This document shows, one piece after another, positions 36,544 to 48,601 of a DNA stretch of 64,000 nucleotides. The first letter of the stretch is position 1. Each line of letters begins with the position of its first letter. This stretch comes from Amoebidium appalachense. Taxonomy: Eukaryota; Ichthyosporea. Under the pieces are notes generated by a model. It was not told the DNA's origin. It searched no databases and saw nothing but the letters and a program-made list of their open reading frames with translations. The stretch covers positions 8,866,001 through 8,930,000 of the forward strand of contig CAVNZM010000009.1 of the NCBI GenBank assembly GCA_963693365.1. Reading direction: 5' to 3'. Made by a program: the position numbers and the translations under genes.

Positions 36544-37443
36544 TTCTCTCCTCTAAACCACACACGTGCATTTTGAGTGCCTACCGACCCCAAACCCTCC
36601 CCCCCCCCCCCCCCCCAAGCCCCCCATCCCCTACCACATCACACACACCACCGTCATCACTAACCATCCACCCTTTTCTTCTTTTCCTTTTCCACACCAT
36701 CTCCCCCCCCCACCACCACCACACACACATCTTTCTACCCTTTCCTTTTTTACACCGCCATACACTCACAGGTGGACATGGGCATGACGTATGAGGAGCT
36801 ATCCCTGTACGGCCGTCTACGCAAGGTTAGCCACCTAGGCCCATACTCCATGTTCACTCACCTGCTGCAGGCCTGGGCTGACAAACTCTCTCCTGAAAAG
36901 GCACGTGAAACCCCTCCCCCCTCCCCCCTTTCCCCCCCCCCTCCCCCCACACACACACACACACCCACCCGCCTCCCCCACCACCACCCTCTTGCTCCCC
37001 TCCCTTCACCTCTCCGGTTTCTGAGGATGGGATTATCCCCCTCCCCCTCCCTCCTCCCCCCCTCCCCCCCCCCCCCCCCCCTCCCCCCCACACACACACA
37101 CACACACACACCGGCCTATCCAGCCACCCACCCACCCACCCACCCACCGTCCCCATCCCCTCCCTTTCCCCCCTCCCCTGCTGATGGGCTTCACTTAGGT
37201 ACAACACTCTTATGTGTTTCCATGGTTTATTACATCTATGTTATGTCACGTCGTTTTGTGTTTTTACTTTATAGCTTTAATTGCATTCTCAGTACCCTAC
37301 GGGAGCCATCACTACCATTTCCTGCTTTCTTCTCTACGTGTGAATACAGATACGTGACATTGTGTGGTCCTGCTAAGTTCACCTAAATTTTGGGGAAAGC
37401 TCTCACGTCTCTCCCCTCCCTCTAACCCCACACCTGCCCTACC

Positions 37444-37517
<74 letters not shown>

Positions 37518-37925
37518 ACAGATATCCGAGAAAGTCAAGTATTTCTTCTGGGCCTATGCCATCAACCGCCACAAGATGACCATCATTACCCCCGCATACT
37601 ACGCAGAGTCCTACAGCCCTGACGACAACAGGTTAGCCTGGATACCCCACCACACAACTGCTCCCCACCCCTCCCCCCCTCCTCCTCCTCATTCTCCCTC
37701 CTCATTCTCTCTCTCTCTCTCCCCCCCCCCCCCCCCCCTTTTTCCCCTCCCCCCTCTCTCCCCCTCCCCCCCTCCCCCCTTTCCCTTCCTGACTCCTTTC
37801 CCCCCTGTCTGCCTCCCTGTCTCTCTCTCTTACCTCCCTATCCCCCCTATCCCCCCCGTCTTTTTTTTCCTCTCTGCAATTCCACAAGTTCCAAGGTCTC
37901 CCCCCTCCCTCTCTCCCCCCCCCCC

Positions 37926-37956
<31 letters not shown>

Positions 37957-38396
37957 ACACACGGGAAGGGCCTTAGGCATTGTATCCGCTGAACCACCAC
38001 CCTCCTAAGACAAAGCTGACGGCCTCGGGGAGTTTTTTTTGTTTTGAAGATGGAAGGGAAAGATTTCGGGTCCCGGGGGGAGGGGGGAGGGGGGTTGAGA
38101 GGGGGGGGAGGAGGGGAGGGGCTGAAGGGGGGAGGGGGATGTGTGTGTGAAGAGGGCAGACAGGGGGGAGGGGAGGGGGTGGGAAGGAGGTTAATGTCGA
38201 AGTTGATACGAACGTGTTCGATAGAAAACCGAGTCCATACACGTGTGGCAAAAATCATCTCACGACATCTTTTGCCCCCAGATTTGACCTGCGGCCGTTC
38301 CTGTACAACAGCAAGTGGACATTCCAATTCAAGGCTATAGACAGCTATCTGGCTCGATATGTGGAAGCCAAAAAAGAAGGGGTAAAATCCCAGTAG
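21269..38396 (+). CDS. NADSYN1: Glutamine-dependent NAD+ synthetase, complete, 20 exons
   Basis: Exons: 21269-21353, 21775-21835, 22088-22210, 23596-23739, 24340-24391, 24954-25042, 25974-26091, 27584-27715, 28825-28899, 29293-29426, 30182-30333, 30868-30946, 31842-31931, 33786-33921, 34651-34757, 35580-35711, 36128-36194, 36772-36900, 37522-37631, 38282-38396. They sum to 2130 nt, 709 aa, against about 706 in human. The N-terminal nitrilase-type glutaminase shows the triad Glu45, Lys116 and Cys177 (GSETCEEL). The C-terminal ATP-pyrophosphatase domain carries SGGIDSSS at 362-369. The enzyme converts deamido-NAD to NAD with glutamine and ATP in the cytosol, the last step of NAD synthesis. Every intron phase fits. 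Intron 18 uses a GC donor (AAAAG|GCACGT), because the only nearby GT would break the frame. Introns contain a tRNA gene, a MITE and partial exon copies. The start is the first ATG and matches the family start. Confidence 0.97.
26092..26400 (+). repeat. Poly-C blocks and worn copy of the poly-C-bordered repeat
   Basis: After the donor GTTAGA come two runs of about 25 C separated by 35 bases. About 100 bases further (roughly 26270-26363) lies sequence with TGTGTATTGAATGTC, TGTGCATAAA and TGTGTACTTCGTGCTCTG, ending in a third C run. This looks like a degenerate member of the family at 55001-56640 and 63145-63280. Confidence 0.45.
26997..27068 (+). tRNA. tRNA-Glu (CUC), inside intron 7 of NAD synthetase
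   Basis: The same 72-nt cloverleaf as at 670-741, anticodon CTC, differing only in the last T-loop base (TTCGATC instead of TTCGATT). It is followed by CTTTTTTTTTTC, a Pol III terminator. It lies in the sense orientation between exons 7 and 8. Flanking DNA differs from the other copy apart from a few bases just upstream (CATC / CATCAA). Confidence 0.95.
32060..32627. mobile_element. Foldback MITE with TTAA target duplication (NADSYN1 intron 13)
   Basis: Terminal inverted repeats begin GGAGACTTGGGGG on the left (32064) and end CCCCCAAGTTTCC on the right (32623). They are flanked on both sides by TTAA (32060-32063 and 32624-32627). Most of the 560 bp folds back on itself: GCGCAGAAACCGGGGGAGAA, TAATTAGTTAT and GATGGATTTT recur inverted. 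TTAA duplication is the piggyBac signature (known), so this is probably a non-autonomous piggyBac-type element (inference). No coding capacity. Confidence 0.75.
33696..33753 (+). pseudogene. Truncated duplicate of NAD synthetase exon 14
   Basis: It lies 90 bp upstream of exon 14 (33786). AACAG then CGACCACCTGGACATCAAC and the following 40 bases repeat the acceptor and first ~58 bases of that exon with about nine changes. It has the same reading frame and mostly conservative or silent differences ([10 protein letters not shown] is kept). It then dissolves into a (CA)n array that itself ends in the real acceptor of exon 14. It has no donor site and cannot replace exon 14, but its acceptor looks usable. 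Confidence 0.85.
34440..34650 (+). repeat. Short tandem repeats before NADSYN1 exon 15
   Basis: Several units of about 50-60 bp, each with CACACCAACATGC (or CACCATCATGC, GCACTAACATGC) and a run of A or TTTAGGGAAAAAG, lead up to the acceptor TGTTGTAG of exon 15. Confidence 0.6.
35095..35611 (+). repeat. Five tandem copies of the exon 16 splice-acceptor region
   Basis: Units of about 109-123 bp, each with TTTTTAGGC(C/A)A, ACGRCCA..TTCCTAGCCTG and a worn version of the first ~35 coding bases of exon 16. Units are anchored at about 35100, 35201, 35324, 35437 and 35546. Only the last continues into the real exon (35580, TTCCTAG|CCTGCGGGGC). Units 2 and 3 are nearly identical to each other. All keep the TTCCTAG|CCTG acceptor. 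Confidence 0.9.
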
Positions 38397-39215
38397 TAAA
38401 ATCTGCCAAACTTTTGAAGCTGTTGCCCAAGAAAGTAATATCATGTGTGCACTTAGTCTATCGGAAACAATCTGTACTGTCAGTTCACTGTGTGCACTAC
38501 GTACCTCTTGCAGTATGTTTCTCTGGGTTTATATAAAAGCGCTGCAATGGGTGGTGGGTGATTGAATATGTCTGTGATTGCACACGCATGGGTTTTGGCA
38601 ATGCACCACATATGACTGTATTAGTATCATTGCAAAGTGCTAGGGAGGCCGGACACAAAAATATAGCATTTCTATAGATGTATCTGATTCAGCATTGAGA
38701 ACACCTTTGCGCGCATATGTTTACGCGCGTATGTATGTAGGATTAGTTGATTGCTTTGCAAGATCTTTGTATCTCTATTGTTTGCCGGGTTAGGTTATGA
38801 AAATTGTGTATCGGGATAGGTTGTGTGAATGCTTAGTTCTATACATTTGTAAAGTCTAGAAATCCATGGTACGGTATCGGTCGGAAATGGGTTGAACGAT
38901 TTTCATGTTTCCTAGGTCAGGTGACCTGTATGGCAACAAGCCACACTTTGGAATGTTGAACTACCCAAGAAAAGCCGTGTTGAAATATTCACTTTGTAGC
39001 TTTTGTATACATGTCATGTGTTAGCACGTACTGAAAAACTTCGAGAAAGAGAAGAGCCTTGGACAATTTTTACACTTTGAAAGAGAAGAGCCTTGGACAA
39101 TTTTAACACAACACCCGCTCTGTTCTTACCTCATTAAAAACAATACGTCCTCTTGAACTAAGGCAAGAGAAGGGGGGTGGAAGGATGGAGGGGGGAGGGG
39201 GATGGAGGAATGGGG

Positions 39216-39249
<34 letters not shown>

Positions 39250-39294
39250 TGGGGAGTGGGGGGTGGAGATGGGGGGGAAGGAGATTGGGCCACT

Positions 39295-39335
<41 letters not shown>

Positions 39336-40902
39336 GGGAGGGGGGATGGAGGGATGGAGATTGGAGAATTGAGGGATGGTGAAGGGGGGGACTCCAGAGG
39401 GATGGAGATAGCGGTGGGCGGGGAGGGGGGGGGGGGGGGGATGGAGGGATGGAAATTGGGGTTAAGGGGTGTGTGTTTGGGGAGGAGGGGGGGGGAAAGG
39501 ATGGAGGGAGGGAGATGGCAGGTGGGGATTGGGGCTCCGGGAAAGGGGGGAGGGGGGGGGGGGGGGAAGGATGGAGGGAGGGAGATGGCGGGTGGGGAGG
39601 GGGGCTCCGGGAAAGGAGGAAGGGGGGAGGGGGGTTAACTCTGAGCAACGATCGTGCCCACCCTGACACGGGTGGCAAACCGTGGCACATGCTCATAGGC
39701 CTGTCTATCCTTTTTATTGCAGATGTAACACAGATAACAACCAGCGTGTGTGACACTACCTGTCAATCTCTGATACACCTGTCCATCGATCGATCAGTAA
39801 CACATTTGTCCAATATACCTGTAAACTCACAAATGCACCGCCACTATCTGCTGTGTTACATTATGATAACGTTTTATCCCCCCCCCCCCCCCCCCGAGCC
39901 TTTTGAATAATGGTGGACAGCTGTGCTCACTCCCGTTTCCCCCCCCCGCCTCCCCCCCCCCCTCCCCCCTCCCCCCGCGCCCTCAACCCCCCTCCCCCCC
40001 CCCCCTTTCTCTCCTGCGCTCCTCCCCCCCCCCCCCCCCTCCCCCGCCCCCTCCCCCCCCCCCCCCCCTCCCCCCCCCCCCCCCCCCCCCCCCCCTCCCT
40101 TCGGGCCCGTTGCCCCGGCCAAATACACACCCATACGTGCACCATGATACGTTCTGAATCACACGCAAAACTTACAGAGTTCATGGTCGCGAGCACCAGC
40201 TACGTAGCGGGGGGTGGGGGGGGGGTGGGGGGGTGGGGGGAGGGGGGATTTACCAGACACCTCTGCATGCCATACGCTGTGATGCAATTGAGGACTTAGA
40301 TGTGCTGGGAGCCAGATGTCACATAAACCAGTGGGTTTCACCGATGTCACCTTGTAACTCTCCAGCTAGCATATGTGTCGTATCGTGACACGTGATATCT
40401 CGATGGCTTCTATTTTGCTGAGCATATCAATAAAGTCATTATAAAAACACTTTCAGTGAAGATGACACATGTTGGGGATAAAAAGGCTTACCTGCTACAT
40501 CACCACGGAGAAGTGCTCTATATTATATGGCCATGGCTGTTCATGTTTCACAACGTTAATATGTTTGTCAAATGTGACTGAGTATCCTTTGTGTCGTGCA
40601 CCGTTGTAGTGCCCCAAAAACTCTCACAATCGAAAACGTTGATCTCGTTTTACTCATGCATGTGTCAGTGACTTATAAAAAGGCACACCTGAGCTCTCTG
40701 TCCCCTTTAAAACCTTGACAGAAGGGAGTAAATAGGGCTGCAAATATTAAGAGGGGGCTGCTCCTTTACAGCCTGCCAGAACACACAGGCTGGTGATTCT
40801 TTTGCTCTTGCACACACTTAGGCACACACACACACACTCCATCCGGCTGCTACAGGGACCCCCCCCCCCCCCCCCCTCTCCCCTCCCCCCTTCTCCACAC
40901 AT

Positions 40903-40933
<31 letters not shown>

Positions 40934-41072
40934 CCCACAAAGAAAAAAGAGAGAGAGAGAGAGAGAAAAAAAAAAAAAAACGGCAACAAAAACAAAACCA
41001 AAAAAAGAAACGAAAAACCACCACCAACAGTAACACCTTGAATCAACAGCGACTTTCACCAACCAACCGACC
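38397..41072. other. Intergenic region between NAD synthetase and the AP2 gene
   Basis: No gene supported. It contains a tandem duplication of GAAAGAGAAGAGCCTTGGAC at about 39045-39106, G-rich and GGAT-rich repeats (39170-39640) with about 40 G at 39295, and a C-rich block (39880-40105). A segment at 40402-40447 (ending AATAAAGTCATTAT) recurs inverted at 57015-57060. Confidence 0.6.
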
Positions 41073-41435
41073 ATGTTCTCTCTTCACCGCCTTTCCTCTT
41101 TGCCCACATTGGCACTGGGAAACGTACGGCTTAAGATTTCCGCCTGTCTCCGTGGGCCACTTAACCCTCCAACGATCACGGCTGGGCTTCTACGGCCGTT
41201 GCTACTACTACACACTGCTGGCCTGGTAGGTGTGGATGGTTGCATGAAACAATAGAATCTAGTTATAGTTGGTTCCAGAAATACACAAGGACACTGGTCG
41301 AATCCTTATCGTTTCGTTATTTGAGCGTTGTTAGTATTTCTTTCCCCCCCCCCTTTTTTTTTTTTTCTTTTTTTTTCTTTGCCTAACCTCTCTCATCCCC
41401 CCCCCCCCCCCCCCCCCTTCCTCCCCCTCTCCTCC

Positions 41436-41466
<31 letters not shown>

Positions 41467-42366
41467 ACACATTCAACCTCCCCCGCCCACCTCCTCCAGA
41501 AAAACAATTGGGGGGGGGGGGGGGGGGGGGGGGAGAACAGCCCTTTAACCGTTGTACTGCAGTGTGTTCAGCTTTTCAGCCGTCGCAGATTCCCCATATT
41601 CAATTAAAAATGGTGTTTCATTTTTATCGCTGACTTCCTTGACCATCCCGTTCAGGCCACCACCTCAAGGAGTCTTAGACGAGCACCGGCACCTATCTCA
41701 CAGAAAACTGCAGAAAGACACGAACGTGACAAAAAGATACTCAAAACGAGAAAGTACCACGGCATAACTTGGGCCGGAGCAGGATGGTACGCAATTATCC
41801 CCAACCCTCTCAATCCATCCAGAAAAGGGCTTGGGGGACCCTATGTATTCCGAGTCGGCCCTTTCAAGAGCCAACTGGCTGCGGCGCTGCAATACGAAGA
41901 AAAAATGGTGTTTATGAAGGAAAACGATCTAGTAAATCCCAGTGGGTATATCTCGAATCTCGGCAAAAAAGACAAAATTCCCGAAGATTGGTTTCAGTAT
42001 GGCCCCGTGGAAAGGGAGCGAACCATGCATTGGTGGTACACAAAAATGAGGCCCCAACATCGTGAACCCGGGGTCTTTGTCGGTGTGCGAAAACAAGGCA
42101 AAAAAGTTGCTGCCAGAACAATCATCCACGGGAAACGTCTTACCCTTGGAAAATTTCCGGATGATCTCGAGGGTAAATTGCAGGCGGCCACAATGTACGA
42201 CGAAACGATACTTGCGGGACATCTAAACGGGAGATATACAACAGCGCAAGTGATGTGGCGGTTGAATTTCCCACCTACGGACAATGATGATTGCGACCCG
42301 ATAATCAGAGAATTGTGGTATGGTTGGATGAAGGATGAAGACCTGGACCATAAACCGTTTGAGTGA
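41073..42366 (+). CDS. Protein with two AP2-like DNA-binding domains and an organelle-type presequence
   Basis: Exon 1 is 41073-41225 (51 codons, donor CTG|GTAGGT) and exon 2 is 41656-42366 (acceptor CCGTTCAG). They join phase 0 to give 287 aa. The first 51 residues have no Asp or Glu, several Arg/Lys and many Leu/Ser, like a mitochondrial (or plastid) targeting peptide (inference). Residues about 85-143 read as one AP2-like repeat: KYHGITW, GWYAII, VGPFKSQLAAALQYE. Residues about 190-258 form a clearer AP2 domain: GVFVGVRKQGKKVAARTI, LTLGKF, LQAATMYDE, with LNFP at the end. AP2 domains bind DNA through a three-stranded sheet and occur in plant and apicomplexan regulators and in some homing endonucleases (known). 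No HNH or other nuclease motif is visible. A role in organelle DNA maintenance or expression is only a guess. Confidence 0.75.
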
Positions 42367-44067
42367 GTTGGTCTTTGCTGGTTGACCATGTGATAGGGAG
42401 TGTATCTAGAGTATTTCTAGAGTATATCTAGTATTCCACGGTATATCAAGAGTTTATCTTTTATCTGGTTTTCTACGGTATATTTATAGTATATATTACA
42501 TCTATGGTATTTATAGATTTTCAAAGTTTACGTGATTTTCCAGTCAAATCCCGGATACTTCATGCGAATAATCATTCCAAGCCCATACAATGAAGAGGTT
42601 GATACTGGTTGGTTGTCTTTAAAGGAGTTGTTTGTTACTTGTTATTGTTAGTAAAGTTGTGAGTTCCCCGGGGAAAAGGGGGGGGGGAGGAGGATGACAA
42701 GGGGAGGGGAGGGGGCGGGGAGGGAGGGAGGGGGTGGGGGGCTAAGGAGACTCTGAGGGAGCGGGGGGGCCCGGGGGGAGGGGGGGGGGGGGGGGGGGGG
42801 GGGGGGATACACCACACATACACTCAACCACACCCACACGCATGCCACGCACGCAGGCACGCAGGCACGCAGGCACGCAGGCACGCAGGCACGCAGGCAC
42901 GCAGGCACGCAGGCACGCAGGCACGCACGCACGCACGCACGCAATCGTGCGCGCACCCACACCCGCACTTACCTCGGGGGCACACCTACCCGACCTAGGT
43001 TTTAGTATACGAACGTAGTTCGTTTTTTTTTTTGTTTTTTTTTGTTTTTTTTTTCCCTCCCACACCTACAGACTCGTGCATACCTACATGCTCGCATAGC
43101 AAATTCTATAAAGTATATAGGAAGGGGAGTCGGTCTTCCACGTCCAAATAAAAAATATATGGGACAGTGTCACACAGAATTTTTTGTTTATAATATCGAG
43201 GGGAAGGAGGAAGAGCGAAGGAGGGAGGGGGGGGGGAGGGGGGGGGGGGGGGGGTTATACGCACGATAGAGTTTGCGGCAGGATCAGAATTAATCGCAAA
43301 AGTACATTTACGGGGAAGATGCACAGGAACGCGGGGGTGGGGGGGGGGGGGGGGGGGGGGGGGGGGCGTTTGTAAGAAAATAGGGAAGAGGGGGGAAAGG
43401 GGGAGGGGGGGCGAAGTTTTGCTATTGATTCTAAGAGAGGGGGACGGGAAAAGGAGGGGGGGGGGGAAGGGGGGAATTCTAGGCTGGAAATGAGGGATAG
43501 AGTAGGGGAGAGCCATAGGAGAGGTAGAGGACGAGGTTGTTAAGGCAAAGCGAGGCATGGGCAAAGTGGTAAGCAGTCTGTATTTCTGAGGCTACACACG
43601 CTAGACAGCTTAACCGTTAATCATCAAAACGGGGCAGAGCATGCAAGCATCCTTTTTATTTAATTCTACTCTGTCTAGTTCGGTCAGCCCCTATTAAGTA
43701 TCATCTTGGCTCAATGATTTACAAACTGGATGTCCGGTTCGGTTTCGTTTCGTCAGTGAATCGTCACTCCATATATAGCAACTACGTGAACTAAGCCTGA
43801 GCGTCCTCCCCCCCCCCCCCCCCCCCCCCCCCCAGCCCCAGCCCCTCTCCACCCCCCCCCCCCCCCTCCAAACGCTCCCCATCTCCCCTCTGTTCTCCTC
43901 CTCCGTCTCTCCGCTTCCTTCTTTCCCATATGGATGCCTTCGTTCCTTTCTTGCGAAACTGTTAGTATGAGGTCACACCGAAAGACGCTAGCCCTCTCCC
44001 CCCCCTCCCCCCTCCCCCCCCCCCCCCCCTTCTTCTTTCACACACATACACGGTTGGGGTTTACGCT
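42367..44067. other. Intergenic region with microsatellites
   Basis: No gene supported. It contains an array of the 8-mer GCAGGCAC at about 42846-42930, G-rich blocks (42680-42806, 43225-43254, 43335-43366) and C-rich blocks (43808-43870, 44000-44030). It ends at the inverted copy of the 0.8-kb dispersed repeat. Confidence 0.6.
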
Positions 44068-44260
44068 GTTTACTCGAGGCAAAGAGAGACCAGTCTCAGG
44101 TATGGGGGTCTTTGCTCGGAATATCCCCTCAGCGGTATATCATGATCACGTACATAGATGTCGGGTGATGACTATATATCAGGGTTTACTTTCTCTACGA
44201 GACACCATAAAGACTAAGAAAAATCAATTAGTTGGGGTTCCCGGTTTTTTTTTTTTTTTT

Positions 44261-44310
<50 letters not shown>

Positions 44311-44795
44311 CTCCCCTGGGACACTCGGTATCAGCTGGTTGTGTGTGTGTGTGTGTTTGTCTGTGTGTGTGTGTGTGTGTGCGTCCGCTAGAATTTTGTA
44401 GCTATAGTGATGTGTTTCTCAAGCCAATCAATGCATCTAATAAACAGGTCGTAGTTACGCGTGTTTAGTATAAAATCAAGGATGCCGTAATTTACAGGTA
44501 GGTCATCTTTCTGGGTGTCTGTTGTGAATGTGACGTGTGTGTTGCGGTATTATGTGGTCTATCAAACTACATTTGGCAATACATGACCGTTTAAACTGGT
44601 GTGTGTGTGTGTTGTTTGGGCATGCAAACGATGCCACCTTATACTTGTTAGATCTCCACGTGCACTGTATAGCACGTGTACAGTAAAAGCGTGGTAATTG
44701 ATCAATAATACCATCAGCTAGAGAAAGACCAGTTCTACAGGAAGGTAATATGTATTTAGGTGTTATACATTTGCGAGTGCCATATTTGGCAATAT
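44068..44795 (-). repeat. Dispersed 0.8-kb repeat, copy 2 (inverted relative to 14835-15650)
   Basis: Reverse complement of the repeat at 14835-15650, with the same order of landmarks. Here the homopolymer block is about 22 T followed by about 38 G, and the GT array is short and interrupted. The conserved short frame (KCITPKYILPSCRTG, SLADGIIDQLPRFYC) is read on the minus strand. Confidence 0.8.
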
Positions 44796-44978
44796 GGTTG
44801 AGGCGTTCAGTATATATAAAACGAGACATAAGGCTTAGTTTTTCAAGGTGTCTGCTTTCATCGGGTCTAGTGTCGTGTGATATCTTTTTCCATTTGTTAT
44901 ATTGCGGTGATTATCTTGTGATTGTGTACATGTTTAATAAGTAAGTGGCAGTCCAAAGTCACACACACACACACTTTT

Positions 44979-45088
44979 GCGGGGTTTATTTGTATTTGTT
45001 CCCAGGGGAGAAGGGGAGAGAGAGGGAAGGAAAGCGGGGTTTATTTGTATTTGTTCCCAGGGGAGAAGGGGAGAGAGAGGGAAGGAAA
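44979..45088. repeat. Two tandem 55-bp units
   Basis: GCGGGGTTTATTTGTATTTG followed by TTCCCAGGGGAGAAGGGGAGAGAGAGGGAAGGAAA occurs twice in direct succession. Confidence 0.85.
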
Positions 45089-45117
45089 GAGGGGATCCGA
45101 GGTGAGGAGGGGACAGG

Positions 45118-45330
45118 TCAGATAGAGAAGAGAGGGTGGGAGGGCAAATACTTCTTTAAGCGGCTTATGTGCTTATTGAATTTCAGCGCGAGATAGGACA
45201 CTCTAGCAGCTATTGGGACCAGACCATATATCGAGAGCGTTACAGGCCCAGGTTTACAACAGTTGTTAGATAGGAACGAGGCAACTTCTGCTTCAAGGAA
45301 ATTTGCCAAGGGTTTAAGCGCTCTAGTTAC
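45118..45330 (-). mobile_element. LINE fragment (3' portion), left of the nested insertion
   Basis: The minus-strand reading contains IYGLVPIAARV and LALKFNKHISRL...HPLF. This matches the segment after EYGLPLL in the LINE copies at 13734-14800 (LALKFHEHITRL) and 15650-17600. The preceding part of the same open region appears at 51945-52110, so the intervening 6.6 kb looks inserted. Confidence 0.65.
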
Positions 45331-45504
45331 TTCGCTTGATTCATCAAGCTCTATTTAGAGATGTATTTAGGCCAACTGATTGGTTGGAATAGTGTTCCAA
45401 CAATCAATGGCCACTAGGGAGCCGACTATGGTATATAGGCGGCGGCGACTCGTTCTACTCGTCTTAGCTTTGTTTCCCCGTCGGCCCCTACTTAGCTGTA
45501 GAGG

Positions 45505-45984
45505 TGTAAACAACTGTACACATGAACTGTACATGTTTACTAAAGAATGTGATCTACTAGCACACGATTCGTGCTTTGTCATGAATATCACATAAATATT
45601 ATGTCCGCACCAATAGGACTCACTCTGACCTAAGAATTGAACCATATATGGTTCTTCCGCTGCATACCACATAAACGAAGTGAACCAATAAGAGGTTTGC
45701 ATAAATAGGACGAAGGTCTGACTGGCTCGGACCGCACCAGAATCACGAATGGCATGTTGCCACCCGCGCTGGCCGCGGATGAACCAATCCTGGGCCTTGA
45801 TCCGAAACCTGGGGGCTAAATAACAAAGCCGTCCCAGTACGGGGATCACATCAGTGAAGTCTGAGACAGACTGAGTCGGCCCATAGTAAAAGCAACCTGG
45901 CCGCGTGTGCCTTTCTACCCGTTCTCTGTCTTTATTTTGATTCAGTTGTACTCTGCCTTATCCTAACTAGTCCAACTGTTTACA
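45505..45984 (+). repeat. Left (5') LTR, 480 bp
   Basis: Contains GGGGGCTAAATAACAAAG where the right LTR has GGGGGCTATATAACAAAG, the only difference noticed, so the TATA-like box is altered in this copy. CCAAT motifs occur upstream of it. Confidence 0.9.
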
Positions 45985-48601
45985 TTGGCGACCGCGCAGT
46001 TCAAGAATCTCGCATCCTTCGAATCTCACATCTTTCAATCAGCTCAAGAATCTCACATCTTTCAATTACCCCAAGAATCTGCCATGGCCGATCACAAATC
46101 CTTTTTACCACGATGATAGGTACATCTTTCCTTGTCCGACTTAGAATATATACACCGACAAGTTTGAAGTGGCCAGCCCACCTACACGGAAAGAATTGAA
46201 AGCATGTAAAACGGCTTTTGCTACGACACAAAAAAAATGTGAAGAAAAACGAATACACAACGAAACAACGAATACACGAACAAACGAATAAAGAATTGCT
46301 AACGAAGCAATGAACCAACGAAAAACGAACCATCACGAATACACAATGAAATAAAGAATTAACGACAAACGAATGCATAGAGGAAATACGAAATGAATGC
46401 AACACGAAAACAAAACGAAGTAACGAAGTTATCAAACGACAAAAAACGAAAAACGAAAGCAAAATGAATTGGAAATACGAAAATGAAAGAACGAATGCAC
46501 AACACTGCTTGGGTTGCAATGCACAAAGCCCCCTCTATGTTAGGAAGAAAATAAAACCGTTGCCCTTGCGTGCATTGCGCTATTGCACACTGCCATCGTG
46601 TCCATGCCACCGCATGCACGTCCACACTCGCAAGCCAGATGCACGGCCACTTTCAGCACGAATGCATTTAAAGAAGAAGATAGTCGCTGTTCCTATAGCA
46701 TGTAGGACATAAGGTGCTGTGAAAGTAGTTTTGCATGCATGCTTCGAATTTCTTGCTGTTGTCGAATACAGCATGCCCCATAGTTTAGCGCACAGGATGC
46801 ACAACATGCGCATGAATGTATGCTGGCATGCCTAAACACATTACGAACATATGGCTCATGTATGGCCCTTCCTGGTGCCATGCAACAACGAATTTGCACT
46901 CTTGGTGCACAGAAGGCATGTAATAAAGTCGATGCAGAACTTTTGTTCGTGCATGCGAAACAAACGAAGCTGTGGGGTACGAATTTACAGGTAACTGCCA
47001 GTGTGTGGCAATACTGTACAAATACTATAACATACGAACTATGCTGTAAAGCCTGGAATACCTGCATGCAAATTAAAATTGCTGCCGGCACACCCCCACC
47101 AGAATAAAGAAAACAAAAGAATGTGGTATGGGCACCGTTCCCTCACAACCCCAGCATACAGCGTCAGTATTTTGGCTGGAAGCCTTTCAGTTTCGAATTA
47201 CGAATACCCTCCTTCACTACTGAAGAAAGTGACGTGGAAGACGAATACGAATACGAATGCAAGGTGTTGTTGACTAACACATCGGACCATCATGTGTACC
47301 TAGGCCCTGGTACGGAGGTGACCATGTTATTCCCTTGCAATATGATGACACAGTAACAATTTAGCACGTGCATACCCCACCAATGGGCACATGCGGGAGA
47401 CAACCCCACAAGCTGCCTTATTGGGCACCTCTGCTAAAACGAATATTCTTCTCACGAAGGAACAGAAGAATGCCACGAACACGAACCACACACTCCCCAG
47501 GCAGCTACTTACGTCTGATGTATGAAAGTAGTAGGTGTGTGAATTGGGTAACTCCATGAACACCAACACGAAAGAAAGCACAGCACAAAGCAGTTCCACG
47601 AACACGAATGGTTTTGGTTTTCCACACAACGAACAGAACCAACAGTAGGGCCACCTACAAATGAAGCAGAGGATGGGGCACCATCCAGACCTGCACTGGA
47701 GGATATGAAAACACGAAGCGCGCTCACGAAGTTGCTTACAAAAGAAAGGGCGACTGTGACGACTTTTCTTTTTAGGCCAAGCCTCCAGAAGAATGTATTA
47801 TGCCTGGAATCCCCCTGCTCAACGAAAATGGCTGGCAAATGGGATACGAAAACTGCTCACGAATGGAAGCATGTGTTTTCTGAAGAAGGCTTGCTTTGCC
47901 TACCCTCTTCTTATGAATTATGAACCGGGTTTTTACTGGTTCTGACGGGCTGATATATTTCTTTATGTCGCCCAACGAAGAACATTTAGGGCATTCTTAT
48001 TCATGCTATTCCCGGCTCCGATGATGCAGGGCTAAAGCTGAAAGGAAAGAAGTGCTCTTTGTTCATGAAAGAAGTGGCTTTTCCGGCCATGGTGACTCGC
48101 CTTACAGTCTTAAGGTAGAACCGGGATAAGGAGCAGTGGCTAAGCCTTGAAGCTATCCACCACTACCTGAGCTACGAAGTGACCTAAGGCTTGAGTTATA
48201 TTCATTATCGAATGTTTGGTATGATCATTCATCCACACAACCAAATTACTCGCAATTGAAAACGAATCTGCGGGAGTTTCCTAAAAAGGAAAAACACCTA
48301 AAAAAGGAAAATATTACTTCTACAGAAAAAGCCAAGCACAGAGACGAAGCGAACAATTCGCACGCACACTCTGCAACAATCTTCGCCACGAAAATGAAAA
48401 CACAGAAGAATGCTGCATGAATTTGTGTTTTGGCAAATGAAGAAGTGCTCATAGACGTGCACAACTCTATTCCACCGTCCTTGCTCTGTTCTGTCCAGCA
48501 GCTCGGCACACACAAGAATTCTCGCTGAAGGTTGTTTATCGCCTCTCAGCCTGGTGGTTTGCTTGTCTAACGACACCACCAGGCTCCCGACAAGGGGGGA
48601 G

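Noticed and set aside
42846-42930. GCAGGCAC repeats as a possible telomere-like array
   Set aside because: Short, internal and flanked by ordinary microsatellite sequence; a simple 8-mer microsatellite is enough.
47123-47356. Short frame in the LTR element as a protease or coat gene
   Set aside because: Only one weakly retroelement-like stretch, no catalytic DTG/DSG motif and many surrounding stops; not called as a gene.
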